This document shows positions 25,473-34,074 of a DNA stretch of 64,000 nt, in pieces. The stretch is from Paenibacillus sp. MMS20-IR301. Lineage in GTDB: Bacteria; Bacillota; Bacilli; Paenibacillales; Paenibacillaceae. The stretch spans positions 2,046,001 through 2,110,000 of the forward strand of contig NZ_CP135275.1 of the NCBI RefSeq assembly GCF_032302195.1, in the 5' to 3' direction. Numbering within the stretch: the first letter of the stretch is position 1; each line of letters starts with the position of its first letter. Below the pieces are notes generated by a model. It had not been told where the DNA came from and did no database searches. It was given only the letters and a program-made list of their open reading frames with translations. Made by a program: the position numbers and the translations under genes.

Positions 25473-26561
25473 CTATTTGAGGGAGTCCGGAGTCAGATTC
25501 AGCGCCACCCGCTGCGCCTCCAGGCACAGCTCGGCTGCCTTGAAGACATGCGCCTGCGTCATGGCAATTTCTGTACGCTGCAGGCAGTCGTTAATCAGCT
25601 CGCCGAAGAACGGATAGCCGACTTTGCCGGCAACATGCTCGTAATGCTCGCCGGCACCGTCTACCCAGTAGACATGGTCTGAAGTGCCGGAACGGCCGAT
25701 GTCCGTGTATTTGCGCAGCTCGATATAGCCTTCTGTCCCCATGATAATCGTCCGGCCGTCCCCCCAGGTGCCAAGCCCTTCCGGTGTGAACCAGTCCACA
25801 CGGAAATATTGTGTCGCCCCGTTATCTCCAACCAGCGTCGCATCGCCGAAATCCTCCAGCTCCGGATATGCCGGGTTATTGTAGTTAGCTACCTTGCTGT
25901 GCAGGACTTTGGCATCCCGGCAGCCGGCATAATACAGGAACTGTTCAATCTGATGGCTGCCGATGTCACAGAGAATCCCGCCGTATTTGTCCCGCTGGAA
26001 GAACCAGTCCGGACGGCTTGGTGCGTTGAGACGGTGCGGCCCCATGCCGATTACCTGAATGACACGGCCGATTGCCCCCTTTTGCACGAGCTGTCCGGCA
26101 TAAACTGCACTTTCAACATGCAGCCGTTCACTGAAGTAGGTCATATACTTCCGTTGTGTCTGTTCTGCCTGAACCCGCGCAGCAGCGAGCTGCTCCAGGG
26201 AGGTGAACGGCGTTTTGTCTGTGAAATAATCCTTGCCGTGCGCCATCACGCGCAGGCCGAGCGGCCCCCGCTCCGAGGGAACTGCCGCCGCCGCGACCAG
26301 CCGGACCTCGGGATCCTCCAGAATCTCCTCCGCCGAGCGTGCTGCCCGGACACCAGGGTAGGTATTCAGGAAAGCTTTTACCTTCTCCGGGTCAGGATCG
26401 AATACCCACTTCAGCTGCGCCCCGGCTTCCACCAGGCCGTTGCACATTCCGTAGATATGCCCATGATCCAGCGCCAGTGCGGCGATTACGAATTCACCCG
26501 GCCCGACGACAGGCTTAGCCTCATGAACCGGAGCATACATCATGCCATCCTTGCGGCTCAT
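25473..26561 (-). CDS. Gfo/Idh/MocA-family oxidoreductase (second of the cluster)
   Basis: 362 residues; its ATG overlaps the stop of the isomerase gene by 4 nt. The N-terminal Rossmann fold is diverged (FVIAALALDHGHIYGM in place of a G-x-G-x-x-G loop), so cofactor binding may differ from its neighbours. The expected catalytic Lys region reads FTDKTPFTSLEQ rather than EKP. The C-terminal domain has DIGSHQIEQFLYYAG. The diverged motifs suggest a specialised member, possibly using a different cofactor mode. Confidence 0.82.
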   Translation of the reverse strand: MSRKDGMMYAPVHEAKPVVGPGEFVIAALALDHGHIYGMCNGLVEAGAQLKWVFDPDPEKVKAFLNTYPGVRAARSAEEILEDPEVRLVAAAAVPSERGPLGLRVMAHGKDYFTDKTPFTSLEQLAAARVQAEQTQRKYMTYFSERLHVESAVYAGQLVQKGAIGRVIQVIGMGPHRLNAPSRPDWFFQRDKYGGILCDIGSHQIEQFLYYAGCRDAKVLHSKVANYNNPAYPELEDFGDATLVGDNGATQYFRVDWFTPEGLGTWGDGRTIIMGTEGYIELRKYTDIGRSGTSDHVYWVDGAGEHYEHVAGKVGYPFFGELINDCLQRTEIAMTQAHVFKAAELCLEAQRVALNLTPDSLK

Positions 26562-27337
26562 ACCGCCATGTCCTCCAGCTTGGAGTGCAGATACTTCAGG
26601 CTGATCTCCAGACTCTCAAACGGATCCCGCTGGCACACATCCTGCTCGACGATATGCCATTCCACACCGGTCTCACGGCAGGCTTCAATGATTGCATCAT
26701 AGTTCATATTTCCTTGGCCGATCTCGGCAAATACCGGTTTCCGCGATAAGATCGTCATATCCTTGAAATGCACCGCCTGCATTCTACCCTTCACTTTATG
26801 AATCCATTCTACCGGATCGCCCCCGCCTGCTTGTACCCAATACAGGTCCAGCTCAAAGCCGAATACTTCCGGATCACTTTCCTGCAGCAGCACCTCCATG
26901 CCGGTAAGCCCGCCGAACCGCTCGAATTCGAAATCATGATTGTGATACACGAACTGCAGGCCATGCTGCTCCTTCAGGGTACGCGCGATGCCGGAAGCCA
27001 GCTTCGCAAACGTCCGGTATCCCTCCTGGCTGGTCTGATATTCCCCCGGCAATCCGCCAAGTCCGATGTATTTGCAGTTCCACAGCTTATGCTCAGCAGC
27101 CAGCGCATCAAGATCATTCACCAGCCGGTCCCACGGAACATGCGTCGCACAGATCTGCAGGCCAAGCTCATCTGCGTATTCCTTTACAAGCTGCGGGTCA
27201 ACCGGACCGATACCGGATATCTGAACCGCCGGATAGCCCATGTTTTTCACTTTTTGCAGGCTTTCTTTCAAGCCCTCTGCAGTCTGGGTGAATTCGCGTA
27301 ATGTATACATTTGTGCTGCTATCGTTGCTCGATTCAT
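26558..27337 (-). CDS. Sugar phosphate isomerase/epimerase-like TIM barrel
   Basis: About 259 residues from the ATG at 27337; an ATG three codons upstream abuts the ribosome site. The AP endonuclease family 2 (xylose isomerase-like) TIM barrel has its metal-site motifs: VYHNHDFEFE, FELDLYWVQAGG, VHFKDM, EIGQGNMNY and HIVEQDV. Relatives act as IolE/IolH-type dehydratases, epimerases or 3-keto-sugar isomerases, commonly next to Gfo/Idh/MocA dehydrogenases as here. The precise substrate is not readable. Confidence 0.87.
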   Translation of the reverse strand: MNRATIAAQMYTLREFTQTAEGLKESLQKVKNMGYPAVQISGIGPVDPQLVKEYADELGLQICATHVPWDRLVNDLDALAAEHKLWNCKYIGLGGLPGEYQTSQEGYRTFAKLASGIARTLKEQHGLQFVYHNHDFEFERFGGLTGMEVLLQESDPEVFGFELDLYWVQAGGGDPVEWIHKVKGRMQAVHFKDMTILSRKPVFAEIGQGNMNYDAIIEACRETGVEWHIVEQDVCQRDPFESLEISLKYLHSKLEDMAV

Positions 27338-27391
27338 GTTAATCATCCACTCCCTGGCTAGATTAGTGAAGCTTACTGTCGGAAAGCTGTA

Positions 27392-28555
27392 TTAATGTGT
27401 CCCTGATACATTAAGCGCTTGCCCGCTTGCAGGCTCTTTAGTAAAAGTTGAATTCTGCACCTGCTCCTTCAGCTTCGCGTGGAACAGCTCCCCGTCGATC
27501 GGCAGGTCGACCCAGTTATCCGTCCAGGCTGACAGGTACATCGCATTCGAGAGGGTCAGTCCGCGGATCCCCTCTTCACCCGGAGCCAGCAGCGGCTCGT
27601 CATGGAGAATCGCATTGGTGAAGTTGCGCATAATGCCCTTGTGCTGCTCCCCATCGCCTGCTGCTACCGGAATCTCACATTTCCAGCACTCCGGTGAACC
27701 GAACCCGCCAGTATACCCGGCATTGAACTCCGGCTCCGGGGTGCGCAGCCGCCAGAAGGTCAGCTTGCCGTCTTCAATGACGATTTTACCGTTGTCGCCT
27801 GTAATTTCGAACCGGTTCGTTCCCGGTGCTTCGCCAGTAGTGGTAATGAACAGCCCGGTCGCCCCATTCTCATATTCCACGTAAGCGGTCACATCATCCT
27901 CAACCTCGATCTTGCGGTACTTCCCGAAGTGGCAAAAAGCGCGTACCCGCTTAGGCATCATTCCGGTTGTCCACTGCCAGAGATCGAGCTGATGCGGGTC
28001 CTGGTTCAGCAGTACCCCGCCGCCTTCTCCGGCCCAGGTTGCCCGCCAGCCGCCGGAATCATAATAGCTCTGCGAGCGGTACCAGTTGGTGATAATCCAG
28101 TTGGTGCGCCGGATCTCGCCCAGTTCGCCGGACTGGATCAAATCTCTCAGCTTCTGGTAGAGCGGATTAGTCCGCTGATTATACATAATACCGAATTTGC
28201 GGTCTGACTTCGCTGCGGCATCGTTCATTTCCTGAACAGCCTTGGTGTACACGCCTGCCGGCTTCTCAATCAGCACATGCAGCCCGCAGCCGAGTGCTTC
28301 AATCGCCAGCGGCGGATGGTCATAATGCGGGGTAGCAATCAGGACTGCATCAATGGTACCTGACTTGAACAGCTCTTCCGGTGATGAGAAGCGCTGCACG
28401 CTTGCCGGCAGATGCTCCTCTGCCCAGTCCAGCCGCTCCGGGCTGGTATCGCAGACCGCAGTAAGCTCGGCCCCCTTGATATCATTGATTAAGCTTCGCG
28501 CATGGGCACGCCCCATATTGCCCACACCGATAATTCCATAACGGACCTTATTCAT
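27392..28555 (-). CDS. Gfo/Idh/MocA-family oxidoreductase (first of the cluster)
   Basis: 387 residues. A canonical Rossmann motif YGIIGVGNMGRAHARSL opens the protein, VLIEKPAG holds the catalytic Lys, and NQDPHQLDLWQWTTG forms part of the active site in the second domain. It is the first gene of the operon and divergent from the AraC regulator, with 158 bp between. The set (three dehydrogenases plus isomerase) suggests oxidation to a keto sugar, rearrangement and reduction. The sugar is unknown. Confidence 0.9.
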   Translation of the reverse strand: MNKVRYGIIGVGNMGRAHARSLINDIKGAELTAVCDTSPERLDWAEEHLPASVQRFSSPEELFKSGTIDAVLIATPHYDHPPLAIEALGCGLHVLIEKPAGVYTKAVQEMNDAAAKSDRKFGIMYNQRTNPLYQKLRDLIQSGELGEIRRTNWIITNWYRSQSYYDSGGWRATWAGEGGGVLLNQDPHQLDLWQWTTGMMPKRVRAFCHFGKYRKIEVEDDVTAYVEYENGATGLFITTTGEAPGTNRFEITGDNGKIVIEDGKLTFWRLRTPEPEFNAGYTGGFGSPECWKCEIPVAAGDGEQHKGIMRNFTNAILHDEPLLAPGEEGIRGLTLSNAMYLSAWTDNWVDLPIDGELFHAKLKEQVQNSTFTKEPASGQALNVSGTH

Positions 28556-28713
28556 CTCTGTGCCACTTCCTTACTACAGTTTATGATAAGAGAATAACCT
28601 TTCTGGAAGGCAGTGAACAGGACTGGAATTAAGATGTTTTTGTACATTAATAAGATGAATTAGATAAATGAAAGCGGTATACTGAATGGAGGCAACTACA
28701 AAGGAGACCAATT

Positions 28714-29559
28714 ATGAATATGAATGTAAGCGGAAATTTGACGGGGAATCTGACCGGACGGCTGCTGCAGAACCTCACAGTTACTGTCACGCATGCCCAG
28801 CTCAGCAGCCGGTTTCCCGGCTGGAACCGGACTAATGAGACACCGTCCTTCAACCGGCTGTATTACATTGATTCAGGTGAAGGCAAAGTAACAATTAATG
28901 GTGTAAGTCATTATCCCGTGCCCGGACAGCTTATGATTATGCCGGCCGGTTCTACACAGACCACCGACACATCACCGGATAATCCATATACACGGTACTA
29001 CTGCCATTTCGACGCGCAGATTGGGGAGTGGCCGCTGTTCCATTCTGCCAATACACTCTATATCAGCCATGTAGCAGACCCGGACGGAGTACGGGCGATC
29101 TTCAATGAAATGATTGCGCTGTTTCAGGATACAGGATTTCTGGCGGCCTTGCGGCTTCAGGCCTCTCTCCTCACGCTGCTGGCGCTGTGTCTGGAATCCG
29201 GCGGCTACGCCAACTTCATGAACGATCTGATGCATACAAGCGACCAGGGCAAGCTGGCAAATGTGCTTCTCTACATTGATAAGCGTATTACACAGCCGCT
29301 GGAGGTAGAGGAGCTGGCCGAGCTGGTCCACCTGCATCCGAATTATTTCATCCCTTATTTCAAAAAATTCATGGGGGTACCTCCGATGCAATATGTGCAG
29401 CTGAAGCGGATGGACCTCGCCAAACGGCAGCTTTCCGGCACGGGCATCAGCATCGCCGGCATCGCTGAGCAGGTCGGCATGGAGCTGGCTCATTTCTCCA
29501 AGGTGTTCAAAAAGATTACCGGCGTCTCTCCGTCTGCTTACCGGCGCAGTACGAGGTAA
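28714..29559 (+). CDS. AraC-family transcriptional regulator
   Basis: 281 residues, ATG 7 nt behind AAGGAGA. The N-terminal cupin sensor (YIDSGEGKVTINGV, VPGQLMIMPAG) is followed by two C-terminal helix-turn-helices (EVEELAELVHLHPNYFIPYF and GIAEQVGMELAHFSKVFKK, ending TGVSPSAYRR). It is divergent from the oxidoreductase operon and is its likely activator, responding to a sugar. Its 3' end is followed by a shared terminator. Confidence 0.92.
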   Translation: MNMNVSGNLTGNLTGRLLQNLTVTVTHAQLSSRFPGWNRTNETPSFNRLYYIDSGEGKVTINGVSHYPVPGQLMIMPAGSTQTTDTSPDNPYTRYYCHFDAQIGEWPLFHSANTLYISHVADPDGVRAIFNEMIALFQDTGFLAALRLQASLLTLLALCLESGGYANFMNDLMHTSDQGKLANVLLYIDKRITQPLEVEELAELVHLHPNYFIPYFKKFMGVPPMQYVQLKRMDLAKRQLSGTGISIAGIAEQVGMELAHFSKVFKKITGVSPSAYRRSTR

Positions 29560-29569
29560 GTCGTTCTAT

Positions 29570-29608
29570 AAAAAAAGCCCGCCGGCCAGTTAAGGTTGAC
29601 GGGCTTTG
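29570..29608. terminator. Terminator between the convergent AraC and unknown gene
   Basis: AAAGCCCG and CGGGCTTT arms, with a long A/T run best placed for the minus-strand gene at 29616 and usable by the AraC gene. Confidence 0.75.
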
Positions 29609-29615
29609 AATATGT

Positions 29616-30002
29616 TTATGCTTGAGCTAGCAGAAATTTTTGCAAATCGATCTCAATCTTCGCTGCTTCCGCCGCTGCAGCCAATGAAGGTATCCATAAC
29701 ATGGAATTTTGTCTGATATACCCAAGCACCGCTTCACTGCTCCGGTCAAAATCAATGAGGTATTTACTGTCCGAGAGCTCCAGTTTTTGCCTTGCTAGTT
29801 CAGCAACCGTTACATAATCAATTCTAAGCTGCGTCTGCAATATTTCGTCTTCAGAATTAAGGCTCGCCCAGGAAAAGGCTCCCCCCTCTACAACTTTTTC
29901 TGAATCCTGTACATACTCAACACTGGAATGTTCTGTTATAAAATGCAATACCCTCTCTTCAATTGCCCGGTAGTCATTCTGTAATTCTCCGACACTCTTC
30001 AT
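29616..30002 (-). CDS. Unknown 128-residue protein
   Basis: I do not recognise this protein. It is small, acidic, has no signal peptide or membrane helix, and begins MKSVGELQNDYRAIEERVL. An upstream purine stretch (AGGAGGG-like in the minus strand around 30010) supports the start. Codon use is more A/T-rich than the neighbours, which may indicate acquisition. Convergent with the AraC gene and upstream of a secreted propeller gene on the other strand. Confidence 0.6.
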   Translation of the reverse strand: MKSVGELQNDYRAIEERVLHFITEHSSVEYVQDSEKVVEGGAFSWASLNSEDEILQTQLRIDYVTVAELARQKLELSDSKYLIDFDRSSEAVLGYIRQNSMLWIPSLAAAAEAAKIEIDLQKFLLAQA

Positions 30003-30235
30003 TTAAAACTCCCTTCTATCCTATAAATTACAATTATAGCACATATGTTCGCAATTATAAACAAGCCATGGCAGCCGCGAAGAAATCCTTATTACTCGCA
30101 AGAAATTTGAATGTGTTGCCCATTCGGCCACGCCTATACAGTAAACTTGCAAAAATACAGTAACAATCGCTGCCGCCGCATGTTATCCTTGGCCCAGAAA
30201 TACCAGAAAGATCCAAAATTAAGGAGGCGGAACAG

Positions 30236-31507
30236 TTGAACAGGATCAAGCAATGGAAGCTCGGGCTCATTCTGACGATGCTGCTGATGGTATTGCCGGC
30301 GGGAACAGGAAGCGCAGCGGCTGTGCTGGAAGAGGTGCCTTTTCCGATGGATTCCAGCAATCAGGCGGGCTGGTGGTCTCCGCTCGCAACGTATGGACTT
30401 GGTTATGAGTATGCTTATATGGCGTATAATGCGCCGGGAAGCATTCCCGGGAAACACACAGTAGCTATTGCCCGAAGGGATAATGACGGGAACTGGAGCA
30501 AGCTTCCGCTCATGAACGGCACCGTGCCTGCAGAATATCTCGATGATCTCGGCCATAACCAGCCCTCCATGGCCAGAGACGGGAGCGGGCGGTTCCACGT
30601 CTTCGCCTCCATGCACAGCAATCCATGGCAGTACTACCGTTCGGATACCGTAGGCGGAATTCCGCAGAATCACTCCTCTGAACTGCCGCAAGGGATGACA
30701 GTAACCTATCCGGTAGTAACGACAGCCCCCAACGGGGATTTGTATCTAATAGCTCGTGTAGACAAAGATCCCGCAGGGAAACGGGAGGCTGTTCTGTTCC
30801 GCTGGAATGATGCCGATTCGGTATGGAGCCAGGTCAAAGTGATCGCTGCCCACCTTAACCGCTCTGTCTACCCCGATGATCTGGTCTTTGACGCTAACGG
30901 CGATCTTCATATCTTGTTTGAGTGGGCATACTTCGCCTCCAGTCCGCTGCGCCATCAATTGTCTTATCTGAAATACAGCCCGTCCACGGGCATATTCAGC
31001 AAAGCGGACGGCACAACGGTATCCGCTCCCGTCTCCCTGACAACAGCAGATATTGTGCAGCCTCTGGCCCCGACGGAAACCTATGTGCAGAGCGGCAGTG
31101 ATCCCGGCGGTCCTGGCGTCCAGAGTGCGAAGATGACGCTTGATACCGCAGGCCGTCCGGTAATCGCTTACCGCTACCGGGAAGAGGGCAGCACCAGCTT
31201 CTCAGTTAAGCAAGCCACTTATGACACAGGAGGCTGGACGCTGCAGACGGTCTATAACGCAGCTCCGACGACTGCCGCGATTGATGTAACCTGGGCAGGA
31301 AATGCTGCAAGAATCTATTATGTGAAAAGCAGCGGAAGTGACCGTGCGTTCATGGCGGTAAATACCGGCGGGGGCTGGACTGAAACCTCGCTGGCCCCGG
31401 GGATCCCGGTCGAGCGTCTAGCGGTGGACCGGAGTCCGAAGGGGATCGATATTCTGTACCTGGTGGATGTGACGAATCTGAAGCTCTACTACGGGCGGAA
31501 TAATTAG
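30236..31507 (+). CDS. Secreted BNR-4 type beta-propeller protein
   Basis: 423 residues from a TTG behind AAGGAGG. A signal peptide (about 1-27, ending GSAAA) precedes a propeller-like region with Asp-box-like turns and the BNR-4 hallmark DDLGHNQPSMARDGSGRFH and FASMHSNPWQYYRS. Related proteins include polysaccharide lyases and sialidase-like enzymes, but I cannot name catalytic residues with confidence. The gene stands alone between uncharacterised regions and may act on a plant or algal polysaccharide; this is inference. Its transcript is followed by the hairpin at 31552. Confidence 0.65.
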   Translation: MNRIKQWKLGLILTMLLMVLPAGTGSAAAVLEEVPFPMDSSNQAGWWSPLATYGLGYEYAYMAYNAPGSIPGKHTVAIARRDNDGNWSKLPLMNGTVPAEYLDDLGHNQPSMARDGSGRFHVFASMHSNPWQYYRSDTVGGIPQNHSSELPQGMTVTYPVVTTAPNGDLYLIARVDKDPAGKREAVLFRWNDADSVWSQVKVIAAHLNRSVYPDDLVFDANGDLHILFEWAYFASSPLRHQLSYLKYSPSTGIFSKADGTTVSAPVSLTTADIVQPLAPTETYVQSGSDPGGPGVQSAKMTLDTAGRPVIAYRYREEGSTSFSVKQATYDTGGWTLQTVYNAAPTTAAIDVTWAGNAARIYYVKSSGSDRAFMAVNTGGGWTETSLAPGIPVERLAVDRSPKGIDILYLVDVTNLKLYYGRNN

Positions 31508-31551
31508 CTGCAATGAAAAGAACGGCCGGATCACCGCAGCTCAACCAAGTG

Positions 31552-31591
31552 GAAACGGCTGCGCCGTCCTCCAGAGGACGGTATCCGTTTC
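31552..31591. repeat. Long imperfect hairpin after the BNR-4 gene
   Basis: GAAACGG and CCGTTTC outer arms with inner CCGTCCTC-CAGAGGACGG. It lacks a T-run. It resembles intergenic hairpin elements I associate with Paenibacillus genomes, but there is only this one copy in the window. Confidence 0.45.
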
Positions 31592-31651
31592 AGCGAGAAA
31601 GATAAGGAACATTTATAGCGTAAAACATATAAATTCTTATCTTTTAAGAAA

Positions 31652-31689
31652 GGGAGCTCCTTCAGCCATCACTGGCTGGAGGAGCTCCC
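31652..31689 (-). terminator. Terminator-like hairpin after uxaC
   Basis: GGGAGCTCCTTCAGCCA and TGGCTGGAGGAGCTCCC pair over 17 positions with one G-T, loop TCAC. The minus strand continues TTTCTT, a moderate U-run. Confidence 0.7.
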
Positions 31690-31734
31690 TTCGCAATTTC
31701 AATCCGCTAATCCTGTGAGACCGCCAGAGCGGCC

Positions 31735-33144
31735 CTACTTAATCCCGAAATACGCATCTGCATTGTTATAGCAGATGTTCTCAATCGTCTTGCCGACAAA
31801 AGCATAATCGCGCGGCAGCTCGCCCTCTTCGATCCACGTCCCGAACAGGTTGCAGAGAATCCGGCGGAAGTATTCATGGCGTGTGAAGGACAGGAAGCTT
31901 CTGGAGTCGGTCAGCATGCCGACGAACGGACTGATCAGACCGATGCTGGAGAGCGCCTTCAGCTGCTGCAGCATGCCATCCTTCTGGTCGTGGAACCACC
32001 AGCCTGAGCCCATCTGGACCTTGCCTTTGACTCCGGCGCCCTGGAAATTACCGATCGTTGTCGCAATCATCTCGTATTGCGTAGGGTTCAGTGTGTAGAC
32101 GATCGTCTGCGGCAGCTGGCCGCTGGCATCCAGATCATTCAGCAGTGAATTCAGGCTGCGGGCCATGTTGAAGTCAAGAATCGAATCGAAGCCGCTGTCC
32201 CGGCCGAGCTTGCTGAACATCCGTGAATTGTTATTGCGGATAGCCCCGATATGCAGCTGCATGCTCCAGCCCCGCTCGTGATACAGCCGTCCGAGCTTAA
32301 GCAGTGTATAGCTCTGGAACTTCTGCTCTTCAAGCGCATTAATCTCCTCACCCTTGAAGGCGCGGGCGAATATGTAAGCGGCTTCGTGCTCTGTCGAATG
32401 CGCAAGCGGCAGCTCACCGAACGCCTGGTCAGACAGCCGGCAGCCATGCTTGTGGAAGTAATTAATCCGTGAGGTGACGGCGTTCATGAACTCTCCGTAG
32501 TAGCGGATGTCCATCCCGCTGACCTCGCCCAGCTTGGCTACATAAGTGGCGAAGCCTTCGTCGCGGATGTTCAGCACCCGGTCCGGACGGAAGGTGGGAG
32601 CTACAACTGTAGCAAGGGAGCGGTCCTCTTTGATCTGGATATGATGCTCCAGGGAATCGACCGGATCATCGGTAGTGCAGACAACATCCACATTCAGCCG
32701 TTTGAGAATGCCTTGAGTCGTAAGTTCGTCACCCTGAAGCTGCTCGTTGCAGCGTTCCCAGATACTCTCCGCAGTCTCTGCCGAGAGCAGGTCGTCGATG
32801 CCGAAATAGCGTTTCAGCTCCAGATGTGTCCAGTGATACAGCGGATTGCCCAGCATTTCAGGTACGGAACGCGCCCAGGCCATAAATTTGTCCTTGTCTG
32901 AAGCATCGCCGGTAATCAGCTGCTCATCAATTCCCAGCCAGCGCAGCGCACGCCATTTGTAATGATCTCCGGACAGGGCCAGATCGGCGATATTGCGGAA
33001 TTTACGGTTGCTGCTGATCTCCTGCGGATTCAAATGGCTGTGGAAATCGTAAACCGGCATTTTTGCGGCATAATCATGATAGAGGGTCTGCGCGCTTTTG
33101 CTCTGCAATAACCAGTCGTCATGAATAAAAGGTGTAGTACTCAA
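31735..33144 (-). CDS. uxaC: Glucuronate isomerase UxaC
   Basis: 469 residues, the family length. The amidohydrolase-like barrel starts with the metal motif VYDFHSHLNPQEI; further signatures include VCTTDDPVDSLEHH, MQLHIGAIRNNN and GMLTDSRSFLSFTRHEYFRRIL. UxaC converts D-glucuronate to D-fructuronate and D-galacturonate to D-tagaturonate, the first step of uronate breakdown. The remaining pathway genes (uxuA, uxuB, kdgK, kdgA) are not in the window. Control by the divergent GntR regulator through the palindrome at 33281 is likely. Confidence 0.96.
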   Translation of the reverse strand: MSTTPFIHDDWLLQSKSAQTLYHDYAAKMPVYDFHSHLNPQEISSNRKFRNIADLALSGDHYKWRALRWLGIDEQLITGDASDKDKFMAWARSVPEMLGNPLYHWTHLELKRYFGIDDLLSAETAESIWERCNEQLQGDELTTQGILKRLNVDVVCTTDDPVDSLEHHIQIKEDRSLATVVAPTFRPDRVLNIRDEGFATYVAKLGEVSGMDIRYYGEFMNAVTSRINYFHKHGCRLSDQAFGELPLAHSTEHEAAYIFARAFKGEEINALEEQKFQSYTLLKLGRLYHERGWSMQLHIGAIRNNNSRMFSKLGRDSGFDSILDFNMARSLNSLLNDLDASGQLPQTIVYTLNPTQYEMIATTIGNFQGAGVKGKVQMGSGWWFHDQKDGMLQQLKALSSIGLISPFVGMLTDSRSFLSFTRHEYFRRILCNLFGTWIEEGELPRDYAFVGKTIENICYNNADAYFGIK

Positions 33145-33280
33145 TGTGTTCTCCAGCCTCTCGTCATTCTAGATTTGTGAAAATCAAGTGGCATATGCTG
33201 CCTGCAATATACCATTCTTCTCCTTACCGCCGGTGCGGATACCATCCTGACCAGGGCCATACAGCCGCTTCCGGAGGATT

Positions 33281-33322
33281 GCACTACCATACTACCATAC
33301 TTGTATGGTAGTATGGTAGTGC
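33281..33322. promoter_or_regulatory. 42-nt perfect palindrome between uxaC and the GntR gene
   Basis: Two 20-nt arms, exact reverse complements, flank TT. Each arm holds two tandem TACCATAC-type units. It lies 32 nt before the GntR start and 137 nt before uxaC, and resembles GntR/FadR-type operators (TGGTAGTATGGTA). Confidence 0.75.
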
Positions 33323-33354
33323 TTCTCACAAAACACAAAATGGAGGTATACGCG

Positions 33355-34038
33355 ATGGAATACACTATCGGTACACAAGCGGTTTCCACACGGGACATCG
33401 TGTATCGTTCACTTAAGAATCAGATTCTGCTGCTGGAGCTGCCTCCGGGAACCGGCATATCGGAGAAGGAAATCTCACTGAAATTCAATGTTAGCCGTAC
33501 TCCGGTCAGAGAAAGCTTCGTCCGGCTGGCCCAGGAAGGGCTGCTCGCCGTCTATCCGCAGCGCGGAACCGTTGTATCCCTTATCGATCCGGAGCTCGTA
33601 GAAGAAGCCCGCTTCATGCGCGAGCACCTGGAGCGGGCAGTAATTCGCGAGGCTTGCCTTGTCTTTCCGCAGATAAAGCTTCTGGAGCTTAAGCTCAACC
33701 TGGACAAGCAGCAGCTCTGCATTGAAGCACAGGATTACAAGGAAATGTTCATGCTTGATGAAGAATTCCATCAGCTGATCTTCACAGGCAGCAATAAGAA
33801 GAATACGTGGGAGGTTGTGCAGCAGATTAAGGTTCATCTGAACCGCAGCCGGATGCTGAAGCTTACGGCAGATCACAACTGGGAGCATCTGTATCAGCAG
33901 CATTACAGCCTCTACGAAGCTATCGGAGAGCATGATCCTGCCCGGGCTGATCTGATTATGCAGGAGCATATGGCGTTAACCCTTGCCGACCAGGAGATTC
34001 TGATGGCGAAATATCCGCAATATTTCAAGCAGGGATAA
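33355..34038 (+). CDS. GntR-family (FadR subfamily) regulator, likely uronate regulator
   Basis: 227 residues from the ATG at 33355, 8 nt behind GGAGG; the longer frame would start inside the palindrome. The N-terminal winged helix is clear (GISEKEISLKFNVSRTPVRE, LAVYPQRGTVVS) and the helical FCD domain has metal-site histidines (DEEFHQLIF, MQEHMAL). Divergence from uxaC and the shared palindrome suggest a UxuR/KdgR-like repressor relieved by a uronate or its keto product. Confidence 0.88.
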   Translation: MEYTIGTQAVSTRDIVYRSLKNQILLLELPPGTGISEKEISLKFNVSRTPVRESFVRLAQEGLLAVYPQRGTVVSLIDPELVEEARFMREHLERAVIREACLVFPQIKLLELKLNLDKQQLCIEAQDYKEMFMLDEEFHQLIFTGSNKKNTWEVVQQIKVHLNRSRMLKLTADHNWEHLYQQHYSLYEAIGEHDPARADLIMQEHMALTLADQEILMAKYPQYFKQG

Positions 34039-34074
34039 GAAGTTCGATCCTGATGCTAACAGGCTGCATACTGC

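Noticed and set aside
27405..27425. AAGCGCTT core at the 3' end of the first Gfo/Idh/MocA gene
   Set aside because: It lies inside coding sequence and lacks the flanking cre positions; most likely chance codon content.
28670..28684. cre-like sequence upstream of the AraC gene (ATGAAAGCGGTATAC)
   Set aside because: It breaks the conserved C and the last position of the cre consensus, so the evidence is too weak to list.
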